From the NCBI RefSeq assembly GCF_002775205.1, contig NC_036458.1, positions 25,159,868-25,223,867 of the forward strand: 64,000 nucleotides of DNA. The letters are read 5' to 3'. Under the pieces are notes generated by a model. It did no database searches and was not told the DNA's origin. It saw nothing but the letters and a program-made list of their open reading frames with translations. Positions 1-12,300 of this stretch are shown here, piece by piece (position 1 is the first letter of the stretch; each line of letters opens with the position of its first letter). The DNA comes from Xiphophorus maculatus. Lineage: Eukaryota; Chordata; Actinopteri; Cyprinodontiformes; Poeciliidae. The position numbers and the translations under genes were made by a program.

Positions 1-1865
1 AATGGATTCATTTTATTAAACAAGGTTTATGCTCATTTTTCATTTACAAATTCTAAATTGTTCCTGCAAGTTTCATAAGATGCTGGACATTTAAGTACAA
101 AATATTTATCTTGAACTAAACACAAATCACCAAACAGTGCTGACAGTGACTTCTGATTTTGGGGCAAGCTAAAGGGCCATTTCATAGCTTTCTGGCATCA
201 AAGCAAAATTATAAAAGCTCTTTAAAAATCTGGAACTCTTGTACCGGTCAAATACTGATTGGATTATGCTCCAACACATCCAAAGCATCCCAGCACACTT
301 TGAGGAAAATATATTTTTTTGAAAAACAAGCTTTCGTTTGGATAAGTATCAATCACAATCAGCCAATCAAAATACTGCACCAAGCATCAAATATTATGAA
401 ACAAAAAAAGAAATTATATAAGAAACACTTAAATCTTAAACCTCAGGTATATTTGGTTAAGCATATATACTCAAGTAAAGTGGACTCATACTTGTGAATT
501 TTAGTTAATAACCCCTAACCTCCACCCACCTCTTCTCGTTGAGATCACCACCACCAATAACTGTGTTTTAATACAGATTTGGTGGAATTTGGGAGAGGGG
601 GTCAAACACAAATATTAAACTCAGCATCAGGCTGTAGCTATGGTAACATAACACAATCAAATAATGGATTTTTTTTTTTTTTTGCCCTTTTGCAACGTAA
701 ACTTCCCAACTCCTTTTAATCTTAAATTTTAAACAATTTAAAATATTTTATTTTATCTATGTTGAAACCATTAAGTCAATTTTAGTAGCATCGTCATTCT
801 CAATAAACAGATGTAGAAATTCTACACCAGTTTTTACATCTCTGATGGTGGCAGATATACACCACCACTGAGATACACCAATAGAGCCATATTGAGATCT
901 GGCTCTGATTTGGATTCTGAAAAGAACCCTAGGATTAAAAAATAGATATTGAAAGACCTAAAACTGGAGAAGCCCTGCTTTGCTGGATGTTAGGGCTTAT
1001 TATTTTGTTTTTAATTTTGGGATTATTCAGGCGCTGGTTGCAGAAAAAACATTCACTATCTCCTTGCCTAGCTATAGATGCAGGTCGCTTCTTTCTCTTC
1101 AATATGTATCTTCTCTCCTTCATTTTTGTCTCACACTCAACATGCCTTTAGCTACAAAAACACCTGCATATCGCTCTTAATTTGATAGCAATTCGACACC
1201 ACTTTGAATTTAAAGCATTCTTAGATACTGTGGCCAACAATCGGTCATTTCTGTTTTTAAGACTGACAAGAGACTACAACTCAGAGAAATTTTTTTATCT
1301 TTAGGATACAGATGTAATTTTGCTTTGGGTTTGTTGGAAAGTGAAGAAAGTGTAACATCAATGTTACTAAACTCATCATTCCACTTGAAATACACAAAAA
1401 GTAGAACAAGCATTTGGATGTTTCATCTGGCCATCACGTACACAAAGGTATTCAACTCTGCATATTCTTGTGCTTTTCCATGTCTGGGTGTAGTTTGGAG
1501 ATTATTGGAAACAACTAACAATCAGCTGACTGATAATAATTGGCACCCTCAACTATTGAGGGTGTAGTAATGTGGATGTTGTTCAGAAAAGAACATTTAA
1601 TGTCCACCTGAAATTAGTCAAATATCTCCTAATATTTGAGATACCTAATATTGTATCTCAAAGATATGAACCTTTTGAAATCTAGTTTTGAACAGCCAGA
1701 GTACGGATTGTTAGCATTGCAATGGCTTTCCTACAAACTCGTAGTGCTATGTCTGTCTGCTACAGGTAGAACAACCATTTGTAATAATTTCACTGAACTG
1801 TGACTTTAAAAAATCCAAACCATTCATTTAAATATAATTTTTTTTTCTAATTTTGTTGCATTTAC
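1..1865 (-). other. prr12 intron 4 (5' part), no exon recognised
   Basis: This stretch lies downstream of the exon-4 donor and is AT-rich. I found no downstream PRR12 exon, RNA gene or clear transposon. It contains a poly-T run (about 668-684) and a perfect 9-bp hairpin with a 3-nt loop at 1544-1564. A reversed poly(A)-like TTTATT near position 11 cannot be assigned to a transcript. Confidence 0.5.
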
Positions 1866-4800
1866 CTTGATCGCTTTAGCCAAGTCTTGCTGGGGTGTAT
1901 GCTGCTGTCTTTCTTCATAAACTTGATGGTGGTGCAGTTGGTGGGAAAAGGACACTTCCTGCTGAAGATGGTGGTGATGCTCCACATGTTTGTGTGGAGC
2001 TTGAGGAAGGTCAGCCTGTTGGCTGTAATATTGTTGTGGATGTTGGATGTGATGCCGTTGGCTGTACTGTTGTTGTAGTTGGTGTTGCTGCTGCTGATAT
2101 GGAAGGTTTTGTGCTTTGTTCATGTTTCTGTGAGTTTTCACCAGTCCTTCCTCTCGTCTACCACGTCCCCTACCTCGCCCACGTCCTCTCCTTGTTTCTC
2201 CAGTAGCTAAGCCCATCAAACCCCTGCAGTAAGGAGGTTCTGGAAGAGGGCGAATACGTGGTCTGCCTCGTGGCCGAGGAGGGCCTTCACGTTTTGGCTT
2301 GGTTGGTTTCCTGCCCCTTTTCTTAGGGCCATCATGAGATAGGATGTGTGAATTGTGCCCAATTAGAGTGTAGCTAGTAGGGTGGCAGAAGTCGACATCA
2401 CTCGTCATTGGACTGAGTTCTGTAGCCCTCCTACAACTTGATACCAAATCTGGCAACAGGTCTGGAAGTCGTCGGCTGTTCAGACGAATATCTGCCGGAG
2501 CATCAGCTTTATCTTCATCATCTTCAAATTCATATTCTTGAGGATAGTTTTTCTTTGTTTTGGGTTGTGGATCACGTCGCTGTTTGAGCAAGTGAAAAGA
2601 GCTAGTCTTCAGTAGTTTTTTGGGTCTAGAAGAACAAAAGATAGGTGAAGTCAAACCAGTAGTGCTGGAACTTCCAACCACAGCTCCCATTATTTTATTA
2701 GCAGATGCATCACCTTGGGCTGCTGAACTCAGTGCTATAGAGTGATTCTGAGACTGGATGAGGCCAAGCTGGTCAGTATTCACAGTAGAAGGAAGCTCAT
2801 GGGTTTTTACAGAGTCATGGTCTAAATGCAGATTGCCATTACCTGTTCCTGGAAGGGTGTGACAGTACTGTCCATAAACTTGATCAGTGTGATGATTACC
2901 CAGACCATATCCCTCTCCAGCACCTCCAACCTTTAGGTCTTCTACATCTTCCTGTGATTGCCCACAACTCTGATTAAGAGTTCCTTGAATAGCTTGTCCT
3001 GTCCCAGAATCCCCAGCACAATTTGACTTATATTCAGATGAACAAAACATATTCTCCACTTCAGGAAAGAATGAGCGATCCTCATCTTGTAAGAGTGAGT
3101 CTGGAAAGCAGATGGATGATAGAGGTGGAAACCGTTGCTGTTGCTGAGTTTGATCCAGTCCAACTTTATTTGCTGGGGTAATTGTGTCAAACTGGTGCTG
3201 TTTGAGCTGGTCTAACCGGGAGTGTGGAAGTTGTGTTTCATGCTGTCTTTGTTGAGCTTGCTGTGGATTGTGAGGAGGAGCCATGTTTGCTGACATTAAA
3301 TGGGGTTGCAGATGACCTAACTGTTCATGTGATACCTGCTGGTGAATGTGCGCTTGTTGCCCTTGGAGAACATGGGAGCGGGTGTGGGCAGGTGGCGGGT
3401 TGAGGTGGTGAAGATGTGAAGATGTGGATAAACCTAAATCTGGTTCAGCAAGAAGATTATGGAGATCTGGGTGCTTTTGTTGAGAATGATGCTGAGGTGT
3501 AAGTCTGTGCTGGTGTGTATACCTTTCTCCACCACCTCCCTCGATTACTGGAACAGTCATACCAAGTTCAATTCCGTTGAGTGGTTCACTAGTGTCAATG
3601 TTATTGGTCTGTGAAAGAGATTGGTCTAGCATTTCCAGAGGAGGTATTGAATTCTGACTTGTTTGAAGCTGATCTCTTGCTTGAGTAGCAAGTCTGTAGT
3701 CAGAATCTATACCTTGGTTCTGCAGTGGAAGTGGCAACTGAGGAGAAAGGTTCTGTGAATCTGATTCCACCCCAGCAACCCTCGTTTCACCAATTGTACC
3801 AATCATACCTGGCTGACTCAAAGGGTTATGTGGTTGCTGTTGGGGCCGTGTGAGTACTTGCTGAAGGTTCATTTTAGTGCAGGGGGTATGAGAATGTGCA
3901 GACTGCATGACATGTGTTGACTGAGAAGGGTCTGGTGGATTTGTCAAAGAAATGGGGGCCTGACTTTGGCGAGCCTGAAGCAAGTCAGGTGTATTACATA
4001 TATAGGCATTGTCATTTGTACTTGAAGGCTTTTTTTGGTCAGTACGTGGATTGTTCCGAGTATGGGAATTGGCCTGACAATGCTGAGAATGTTGAGAGTG
4101 CTGAGCAAGTTGACTGTGCAGGGATTGTTGGGTAATTTGATGGGAGTGTTGAGCATGCTGTTGAGAATATGGGGACACATGTAAATGATAGGAATGTTGG
4201 TGGTGTGGGTGTTGGGTATAGGGATCCCCTCTTCCATATTGTACTACAGACTCCAAAGACTCATGTTGCTGTTGATTGCTCTGGATAGTAAGGGAGCAAG
4301 ACAGAGATTCTGAAACTCCTTGTACTTCTCCAGCAGGGCACTTTGACACAGTCAACTCTGACGTGGTCTGTTGTTTTTTCTGGGTTGATTCTAACTGTCT
4401 GTTTAGGTCATTTGCTGTTTCAGTAATCATTGACTCTGAACCAGAGTGGTTCGTACCATTATTGGTACGAATGACACTCTGAGAATGGTGGCGCTCATTT
4501 GAGAGCTTGTTGATATCGAAGCTCATCCCCTTCCTTTCACTATTTCTAGCCTGTGATATACATTGGGATAACTGTTGAGAATGTGAATGATGCTGGGAAT
4601 GATGAGGTGCTGCTCTTTCTGTTTGTAGTAAATGTTGGAACAAGAAATCTTCAGTTTCTTCTGCTTCAACTCGAGATCGATCAGCTGCCAATAATTTTGA
4701 ATCAGGTTTTGGTTTGGTTGGTGTTGAATGATAGGTGTCGCTTTGAGTTTGTTGTGTATTGGGGAAACTTTCTGGTGAGGACATAAAAGCAGGAGACAAG

Positions 4801-6346
4801 ATAGAAGACAAGTATTTAGTCCCTCCTGAGCTACCAGGGGTCGGTGAGGGGCAAACAGCAGCAGGGGAATGTAAAGTAGAGTGACAGAGAGTAGAAATGA
4901 TAACAGGTGATGTACTTGACTCAGGCAGATGATGGGAGCTGTTACGTTCATTACCAACAGCAGGAGTAACACTCCCTGACCCTACAGATTTAATTCCACC
5001 CCTTTGTGTAGCTTCTCCTGATAAAGGTCCCATCCTTGATGATTCATTCCCATATTCCAAAGGACTGCTTGCCCTCCTGAGAGAAGCAGAGCCATAATTG
5101 GAGTCACCAAAGACTATTTCTGAAGCAAAAGAGTGTCCTCCAGAACCTATACTGGTGAAAGCCTTTCCTCCAGTGACTACTTCTCCAGAACTTAAATCCT
5201 CGGGACGAGGTGAGCTAAATCCTCCAAAGCTCTGGGCCATGTGTGCAGATGGCACTTGGGTGGGGGAGTAAGACTGGACATGGGGAGATGGAGAGGTCTG
5301 GTTTGGCATGACAGTGCTAGATTTCACCAGAGATTGAGAGCCATAGCTGGTTAGGCATTGTTTAAGAGCAGGTTGTTGAACAAGGGAAGATGACACCACT
5401 GGCAGTAGAGGTGGAGCTGGGGCTAGCAGAGGACCATGCTGCTGACGAGAGCATGTGGGCAAGGAAATACTGTTTGCCTTGGAACTAGAGGAGGATTCTG
5501 ATGGTGGACTGTGTGCAGTATGAGTGGAAGACAAAGAACCTGAAGTGGGATAACCACTGTTGGAACTGGAACCAATGGGTCCCTTTGTGGCAGATGAAGA
5601 GGATACCGAGGAACTAGATGGTGAGGTTGTGTAGGGAGTTTGGATAGTCGGTTGATATGACTGAGGTTCCATCAGAGGTGAGGGCTTAGGATCAGTAGAC
5701 GAACTTTGTTCATCCAGGGGACTACAGGGCATTCCAGCATTCTGATGTTGACTGACTAACTGTTGGTATCTAGATGTCCCACCACAACTTGTATATTGGT
5801 GTAGAGCTGTAGACTGAGCTGGAGGTGAACGCTGGTAATGTTTGATCACACTGTCTTGCCGAGAAACTACACTCTCTGGAGCAGACTGTGGCTGGGGAAC
5901 TGCTGCCCCCAGCAGGGCGGGAGAAGAAGAGAACATGGATGAAGAGCATAACTGAGAATGCCGATTGTGAAGTTGAGAAAACAACAGGTTGAACTGGGCA
6001 GGAGGTAAGTGGCAATTAGAGTCGTCGGATAAAATTTGGTTCTGAGGAGCAGGGGACTCCTGCGATCCCCTATATGTGGCACTTTGAGAAGAAAGCAAGC
6101 GATCAAAGCCCAAGCTAGACTGGGAGGGGGTTTTAATGTGCAGATTAGAAACATGGGGGGATAACAATCCATTAGAAGTTGGGTTATATGTAGGGGCATC
6201 CTGCAAGGATAGAGAAGGAGTGAATGATCGTCCAGAGAAGGAGCCAGGATGTTGATAAGCGGAAAGGGATGAAGAAGAGGGAAAGGATCCAGAACCTGGA
6301 ATGGCCCCAGAAATAAAGAGCTCCGCAGGGCCTGGTGTATGCATTG
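1866..6346 (-). CDS. prr12: prr12 giant exon 4: low-complexity region and AT-hooks
   Basis: A single uninterrupted 4481-nt exon encodes residues 135-1628. It is rich in Ser, Pro, Gln and His; a His/Gln-rich block lies near residues 840-900 (genomic about 4070-4230). DNA-binding AT-hooks lie near residues 1470-1500 (KKRGRKP, then PRGRPRIRP; genomic about 2240-2335), followed by an [10 protein letters not shown] run near residue 1525. An acidic stretch ([12 protein letters not shown]) precedes them. After the hooks come poly-Gln and His-rich runs (genomic 1880-2100). The exon starts after ctag at 6346; the first two bases complete the codon split from exon 3. The minus-strand reading of tttacc at 1861-1866 gives the donor, after ALAKAIK-like sequence (AKAIK). 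The exon is unbroken, so the gene looks functional. ORFs in other frames here are shadows of this reading frame. Confidence 0.93.
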
Positions 6347-9300
6347 CTAGGGATCACAATGATAAACAAAAAGTGTTATTTAACACACAAAGGTCATTTT
6401 TGATTTTCAAATCAACAAAATTTTCATTTTGCATGTCTGCAACTTAGATTTGAGAAAATCTTTGTGGAATTGAATAATCATTCAAATTTGAGCAGATCAC
6501 CGACACTCACAGGGCTGCCAAGAGGGTGTCCGAAACTGAGAGAGAAGAGAGGAAGAAGAGGGTGTAGCCTGTGGACCCCGGGACTCTAGTGCTGAGATCA
6601 GATTAAGGACAGCAGGGTCAGGACCAGAGGTGCTGGCGTGGTGCAGGCTGGTGTCATACAGCCCAGAAAGACCTGGCAACAAACAATAATTGAGTTCAGT
6701 TTAATTCCATTTTTTATATGGCAGTAGTAAACAACAAATATCACCTCTAGGTACTTTAGAAGTGCCTTGAGGCGACAGTGCAGAAACACAATAGAGACAG
6801 AGAAAATAAAAACTCCTCTTTAACAGGAAGATACTTGCAACAGAACCGAAACTTGACTTAGTGTGAGCTGGCAACTGCAATAATAGACAGTATTTGAGAA
6901 AACATAGCTTACAGACAAGAAAAGAAACTAATACACAAAGAATACTTTCTTTGTTAAAAAAAACAACAAAAAAACTAAGAGGTAATGGTAAGTTAGTTAG
7001 TGGTTTCATCTAGAAGAAAACAAATAAACAAGCTCTGTGCTGGTTTTTAAGTGTTTAAAAAGAAAGAGCATAAAAATGTACGGCAAAGACTAGAATATTG
7101 TCTTTGCGCTATTGTTCTCTTTTGAGTATGAGTGACAATAATTTTTTGTCACTCATATAAAGTGAAATTTAAATATTTTAAAGATTCATTGCACATCTAG
7201 TGAATTATTTCAAACCTCTATGTCTTGCCATTTTGATTGTTATTCTCACCTCCTGCATTAAAGTTGCAGGAGGTAACTTTTATTAAAAAAAAAAAAAATA
7301 ACAATAAATTTGCCCCAAAATCGCAGAAATTTCCAGAACCCAGACACCCTAAAAAAAAAAGGAAAGCTCCAAATCTGAAAAGTTGCAAACCCACCAGACA
7401 AAACCCTCAAACCTTGAGATCAATCTCAGAACCCTTGTGAAAGATAAATATACTAAGTTAAATCTTAGCATACTTGAAGCCAGGCCAATTATCAGTATAC
7501 ATCAAGTTTAAGGATTATAACTTAAAGCATGCTGTTTTATAACTATAATTTTGTACTTAATCTATTTTAATTGTAATTAAATTATAGAAAATCACATTTT
7601 CGTGCATTTGGAGTGCACCGAGTGTATTATGTGCTAAAGTGGAACAGCTTTACACTTCAGATATATAGCTTTTATATGTAATATAACTATGCTTGATTAG
7701 TAAAACTTAAGTTTATCATTTTAGTAAAATATTCAGATTTGAATATATTTAGAATATCTTCTAAATTTATAAGCATTATATAGTTTATATATTAGTACTG
7801 TAATCACAGTATGTTCCAATTAAACTTTTAGTTTATTATAATTGCTAACGAAGTACACTTTTTAGTTACTTATCAATGTCTTTCATTATTCTTCTTTGCC
7901 ACTTTGTACATTACATGCCTCATACACACTACAGTACTGCAAACACATCAGGCTACCAGAACACAGAAGGATCAATTGCAACACACTTTCCAGGAGAAAC
8001 AAATACAATGTGTATTCAATATATTCACATTTTTCAAGAGTAAATTGTTAATATACCATCACAGACTGCAAATATATTAAGTTTACAGATATGCTTATAA
8101 AAACTAGCACAATACAAAAAATTGGTACACTTTATTGTAAAATATTGTTTTAATTCAATGCCACAGTATTCCAGTATTACTCCAGACAAACTGACATTTC
8201 TCCTTCCTAAGAACAGTGAGGATCAATGACAGAACATTCCCATCCATTGCACTTTACAGAAACCTACAAAAGAGAACAATAGAGCAATTATACAGAGAAA
8301 GCTCTTGTATTTTTAAGAGTTCAGATAAATGGCAAAGAAAACAGTATGGCTTACAATTTTAGGACATTGTAGACTCGCTTTGTATGTGGCATCAGAATTA
8401 GTCTGATGATTGGGACCAGATGCCTGGGTGAAAAAATATTCTAGGTGACTTCTTTGCCTGTTTATGTTAGAAGTAGGAAAATAATCAGCAATATCATAAA
8501 ATCAGTTGATGATTTCCTCAACTTAGATATAAAGTGTGGCTTAAGTGTGGACTTCAGGGAGACAAACTACCTTAAAATCTTTCCATCCATGATCTGAACA
8601 CACTGAGCCTTGAAGGATGGTAGGGGGGCTGGTGGTGCCCATGTCCAGCAGTCATCAGATAAGAGGCGGGATTCACCCTGGACAGGTCACCAGTCCATCT
8701 CAGGGCCCTGAAAGCTAACAACAAATAAAATGTATGAAACAGAAATGTTTCATACATTTTAAGGGGAATAAATTCTGTAAAATTACTTTTCAATCAAATC
8801 ATGTTCATTAAGCACTTATTGTTGGAAACACACCAGTTTTGGCTGTTAAAAATGTAGACAGGAAAAAAAACATGCCGTACCCTATGAAGATATGGAGCTT
8901 CATCCTCAGAACTGGTTGGTGATCTGGTGGAGCCAGAGCCTCTGAGACAGCAAAGTCTTTAGGTTTTCTAATTTCTGATCCCTGGCTTCCTCTTTCATCT
9001 TCATTTTCTTACTGTAAAAATATGTTTTAGATAAAACCAGTGATTATCAAAGTCTCTTTGGCATACTGAGCTTAATTAAATCCAGGTTGAGTTTATCTAG
9101 AAAACTATATTAGGTGTCAACACACAGAGCCTCCATGCAGTTATAACATGATGATGAATGATTGTTATAAAAATATAATCATAACATTTGTTAAAATATC
9201 TATTTCTGAAACAAAGTTTGTTTATATATATGCTGCACTGTTTATAATTAAACAAAGATAATTAGCATTTTGAAGCAAACTTACCACCAGCTAGCAACAC

Positions 9301-12300
9301 GTTAGCCTTCGTCCCTTCAGGCTCCTTTTGTGGCCCACATTTCATTTGCATCCAGTTCTTGTTCTGTTGTGTTGTTGTTTAACTTGGACTAGGACGTAAC
9401 CAGCTTGAATTTACCAAAACTACTAACTATTATCAAGGCTCTCTATACTTTTAAGGCAATATTATGCGAGTAAAAATGGCAAATTTGAACAGCATCTCTT
9501 CTCCTCTCCAGCTCACGATGATGCCGGGAAAAGTGCCATCTTGTTTTTATGGCACTTTTCAAAAAAACTTTCAGTTCAGCATTACCACCACCATCTGGTC
9601 TGGAGTGTGGACTGGAGCTAATGCCGTTCACTGATAGATCGATCTTACATCACACATCTGAAAATGGATTGGGTAAAATTAGCTTCTGTGTTTTAGTTAA
9701 AAAACTGGAAACAACAGATCATATTTGGAGAGATGTAAAACTGAAGATACTTCCTACATTTAGTGTTAAGGACAAGTATTGTTTTTGTTGAAGAACCTCT
9801 GTCACTAAACTGTCTACGTTTGTTTTGAGGCATGAACACATTATTTACTTCTTTGTTAAACAACATTACATTAAGTTCCACAATAAGGATTGTTAATTTT
9901 TTTTATCCTTTGCCATTTTAACAAAATAGTAGAGGATTACTAAGGCAACTAAAAAAGCATACTTCATCAGCTTAAAGTATATACTAAGATGTAATTTAAA
10001 ACATAGTGAAATTTCTGTATATTTAATAGTTTACCTTTAAAGTAAGCTTTAAGGGAATTTAAAAAAATCCTATTTTGAGCATATTTTTTAAAATGTACAC
10101 AAAATATCTTTTAAAGCATATTGTTTCATTAGTACACTTGAGCAAATGCATATTTTGTTCACTTGAAGTATACTTTTATTTAATCTATTTCTTAAAAGTG
10201 TATCGGGGTACAATTATATTTCAGTGTGTTTAAAGTTGCAATTTAAAATTGGCACAAGCATGCTTTTACTATATACTTTGTATATATTTATATGCATTAC
10301 ACTTAATACTTAGCGTACTTAAAATGTACTTACAGAAATGTAAGTATGTGTGAAATGTACAATTTTTTTTCCACTAGGGATCTCCAGAATATTGCCAGAA
10401 TTGGAAATATTCTATCCAGGTGTAACACTGAAAAACTAAATCATGCATTTGTTACTTCAAGGCTGGACTACTATCAGGAAGTCCATAAAATGCAGTTCAA
10501 AGCCGTTAACTGATCCAAAATGCTGCAACAAGTGTTCTGATGAAAATTAAAAAGATAGATCAAATTTCTTATATTTAAGCTTCTCTTTCTCACATATAAA
10601 CCTCTTTGTCAAATGTTCTATAACTTCATGGCTTTCTACACTTGAAAAAGGAGGACTTGATGAGACTTCAGGATTTCACTCACTCAATTTTATTTACACC
10701 AGTGAACAATGAAGAGGTGAAAAACCTACGAAACACATCCAAAAATTTTGAAATTTAGTTTAAATTTAATAAATTCTTAGTTATCATTCCATCATTAACT
10801 TTAGACACGAATTTCTTTCACAATTTTAACCAAATGGATTTTTTTTCTTTATTTTTATTAATTTTGTTTGTTTTAATTCAAGGACATAAGGACTGAATCC
10901 TTGAATCCTTTCTTTGATTAAACCAAACAAATCCTACATGAAGTCAAACATTTTTCCAAATTAGATTTAAACTTGTTTTTCTCTCAGGACATAATTTTTA
11001 CATTAATTGAATTTTAAATAATTGAATAATTGATAATTGAATTTTTGGCTCTATTTAAATAATAGAGCCAAACTTTAAAACCCAGCAATACAAATTGTTC
11101 CTTCAATAAATTCTACATTTCTCTTACTCAAATACAAAAGCAAAGCCAGACTACATTTTCAGCTGAGTCCAGTGAAAGGCTTACCGGTAGACCTTATAAA
11201 ATCTAAGTCCTTTTCCCATTAATTTGATCAGTTTGCCATTGAACTGCAGATTTGGGGGCTGTGTCTGCCTTCCTCAGCTCTATTGCAAAACCAGCCAAAT
11301 GATCGGTGGATTCCTTATATTACCTGAGTTCAGGATGCTGCTGATTGGACCAAATTGCTTTCATCTGCTGAGAAGTGCTGCAGAGTGGCACACATGTTTA
11401 TGCACCCACATCTGCACTCATGAGCAGATCTGCCCAACACCCTTAATACACATACCATTAAAACCTCTGCCATATTTGTCTCTCAACTTTGAGGACAAAG
11501 TGTTCCCTTGCTGCCTATTATATTGGCACAACTAATCAGATTTTTATATAAAAAAAAATTTAAAAAAAAACAAGAATTTGATATAATAGACACAGCAAGC
11601 AAATCCTCACCTATTGTCTGTCCAGGAGGACCCCAGGCTCCACCCTGCCTGGAGCTTCCAGGGTGGTGGTTGGTTGCATAGGCTCGGAGGGGGTGAGGGG
11701 GACCGTAGGTTTGGCGGTGGAGAAATTCTGAGTCTGGGTGGGATGACCTGGAGCTCCCATATAAAAGGCTGCAGAGCATATTTAGAAAGTTTGATTTTAA
11801 GAATCATTTTAAAACATTTTATTATAGTCTGCTTTGACATAAAAACATCACACTAGCAATATGCAAATAATAATGGTAATATTGTTTAAACTATTAGTTT
11901 ATTTTATTAGTTTATTTATCTCACACCATTTCACTACAAAGGTTGTCTTGAGGCACTTTATGAAAAATCATTTCAATTCAATCACATATCTAATTAATCC
12001 TAGTTTAATAATAATAATAATAACCTGAGTTTATTATTCAAATTGGTTGAAAGAAATTCTAAGGAAACCCACAGTAGATTGTATTGTGTCATTAACTTGC
12101 AGCATTCACTCATCCTGGACCAGCACATAGTGACAGTAGACAACTACTGGCATTTTGTAGATGACTTTACAACAATCCCTCATACTGAGCATACATGTAG
12201 CAACGGTGTAGAGCAAAATTTCCCTTTACTGGAAGAAAGCTCAGGCAAAACCAGAACCTGGAGAATCTGGATTCTCCAGGTGAGATAAGACACACAAAAA

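Larger units (their letters stand above)
6673..11610 (-). other. prr12 intron 2, repeat-filled
   Basis: The intron separates the LYGSS exon from the LSGLYDT exon. Roughly its middle is repeat DNA: copy A of an inverted repeat pair (about 7440-9412), an AT-rich element with repeated AGTATAC-type motifs (about 9920-10380, ending ccactaggga) and a degraded LINE fragment (about 10383-10700). Perfect hairpins occur at 7127-7157, 7248-7274, 8727-8760, 9528-9560 and 11044-11072. No further coding exon is seen. Confidence 0.6.

Noticed and set aside
159..497. 112-codon plus-strand ORF
   Set aside because: It has no domain, no splice context and no similarity I recognise, and its composition fits AT-rich intronic sequence.
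4523..4972. 149-codon minus-strand ORF overlapping prr12
   Set aside because: It lies wholly inside prr12 exon 4 in another frame and has biased composition mirroring the real frame.
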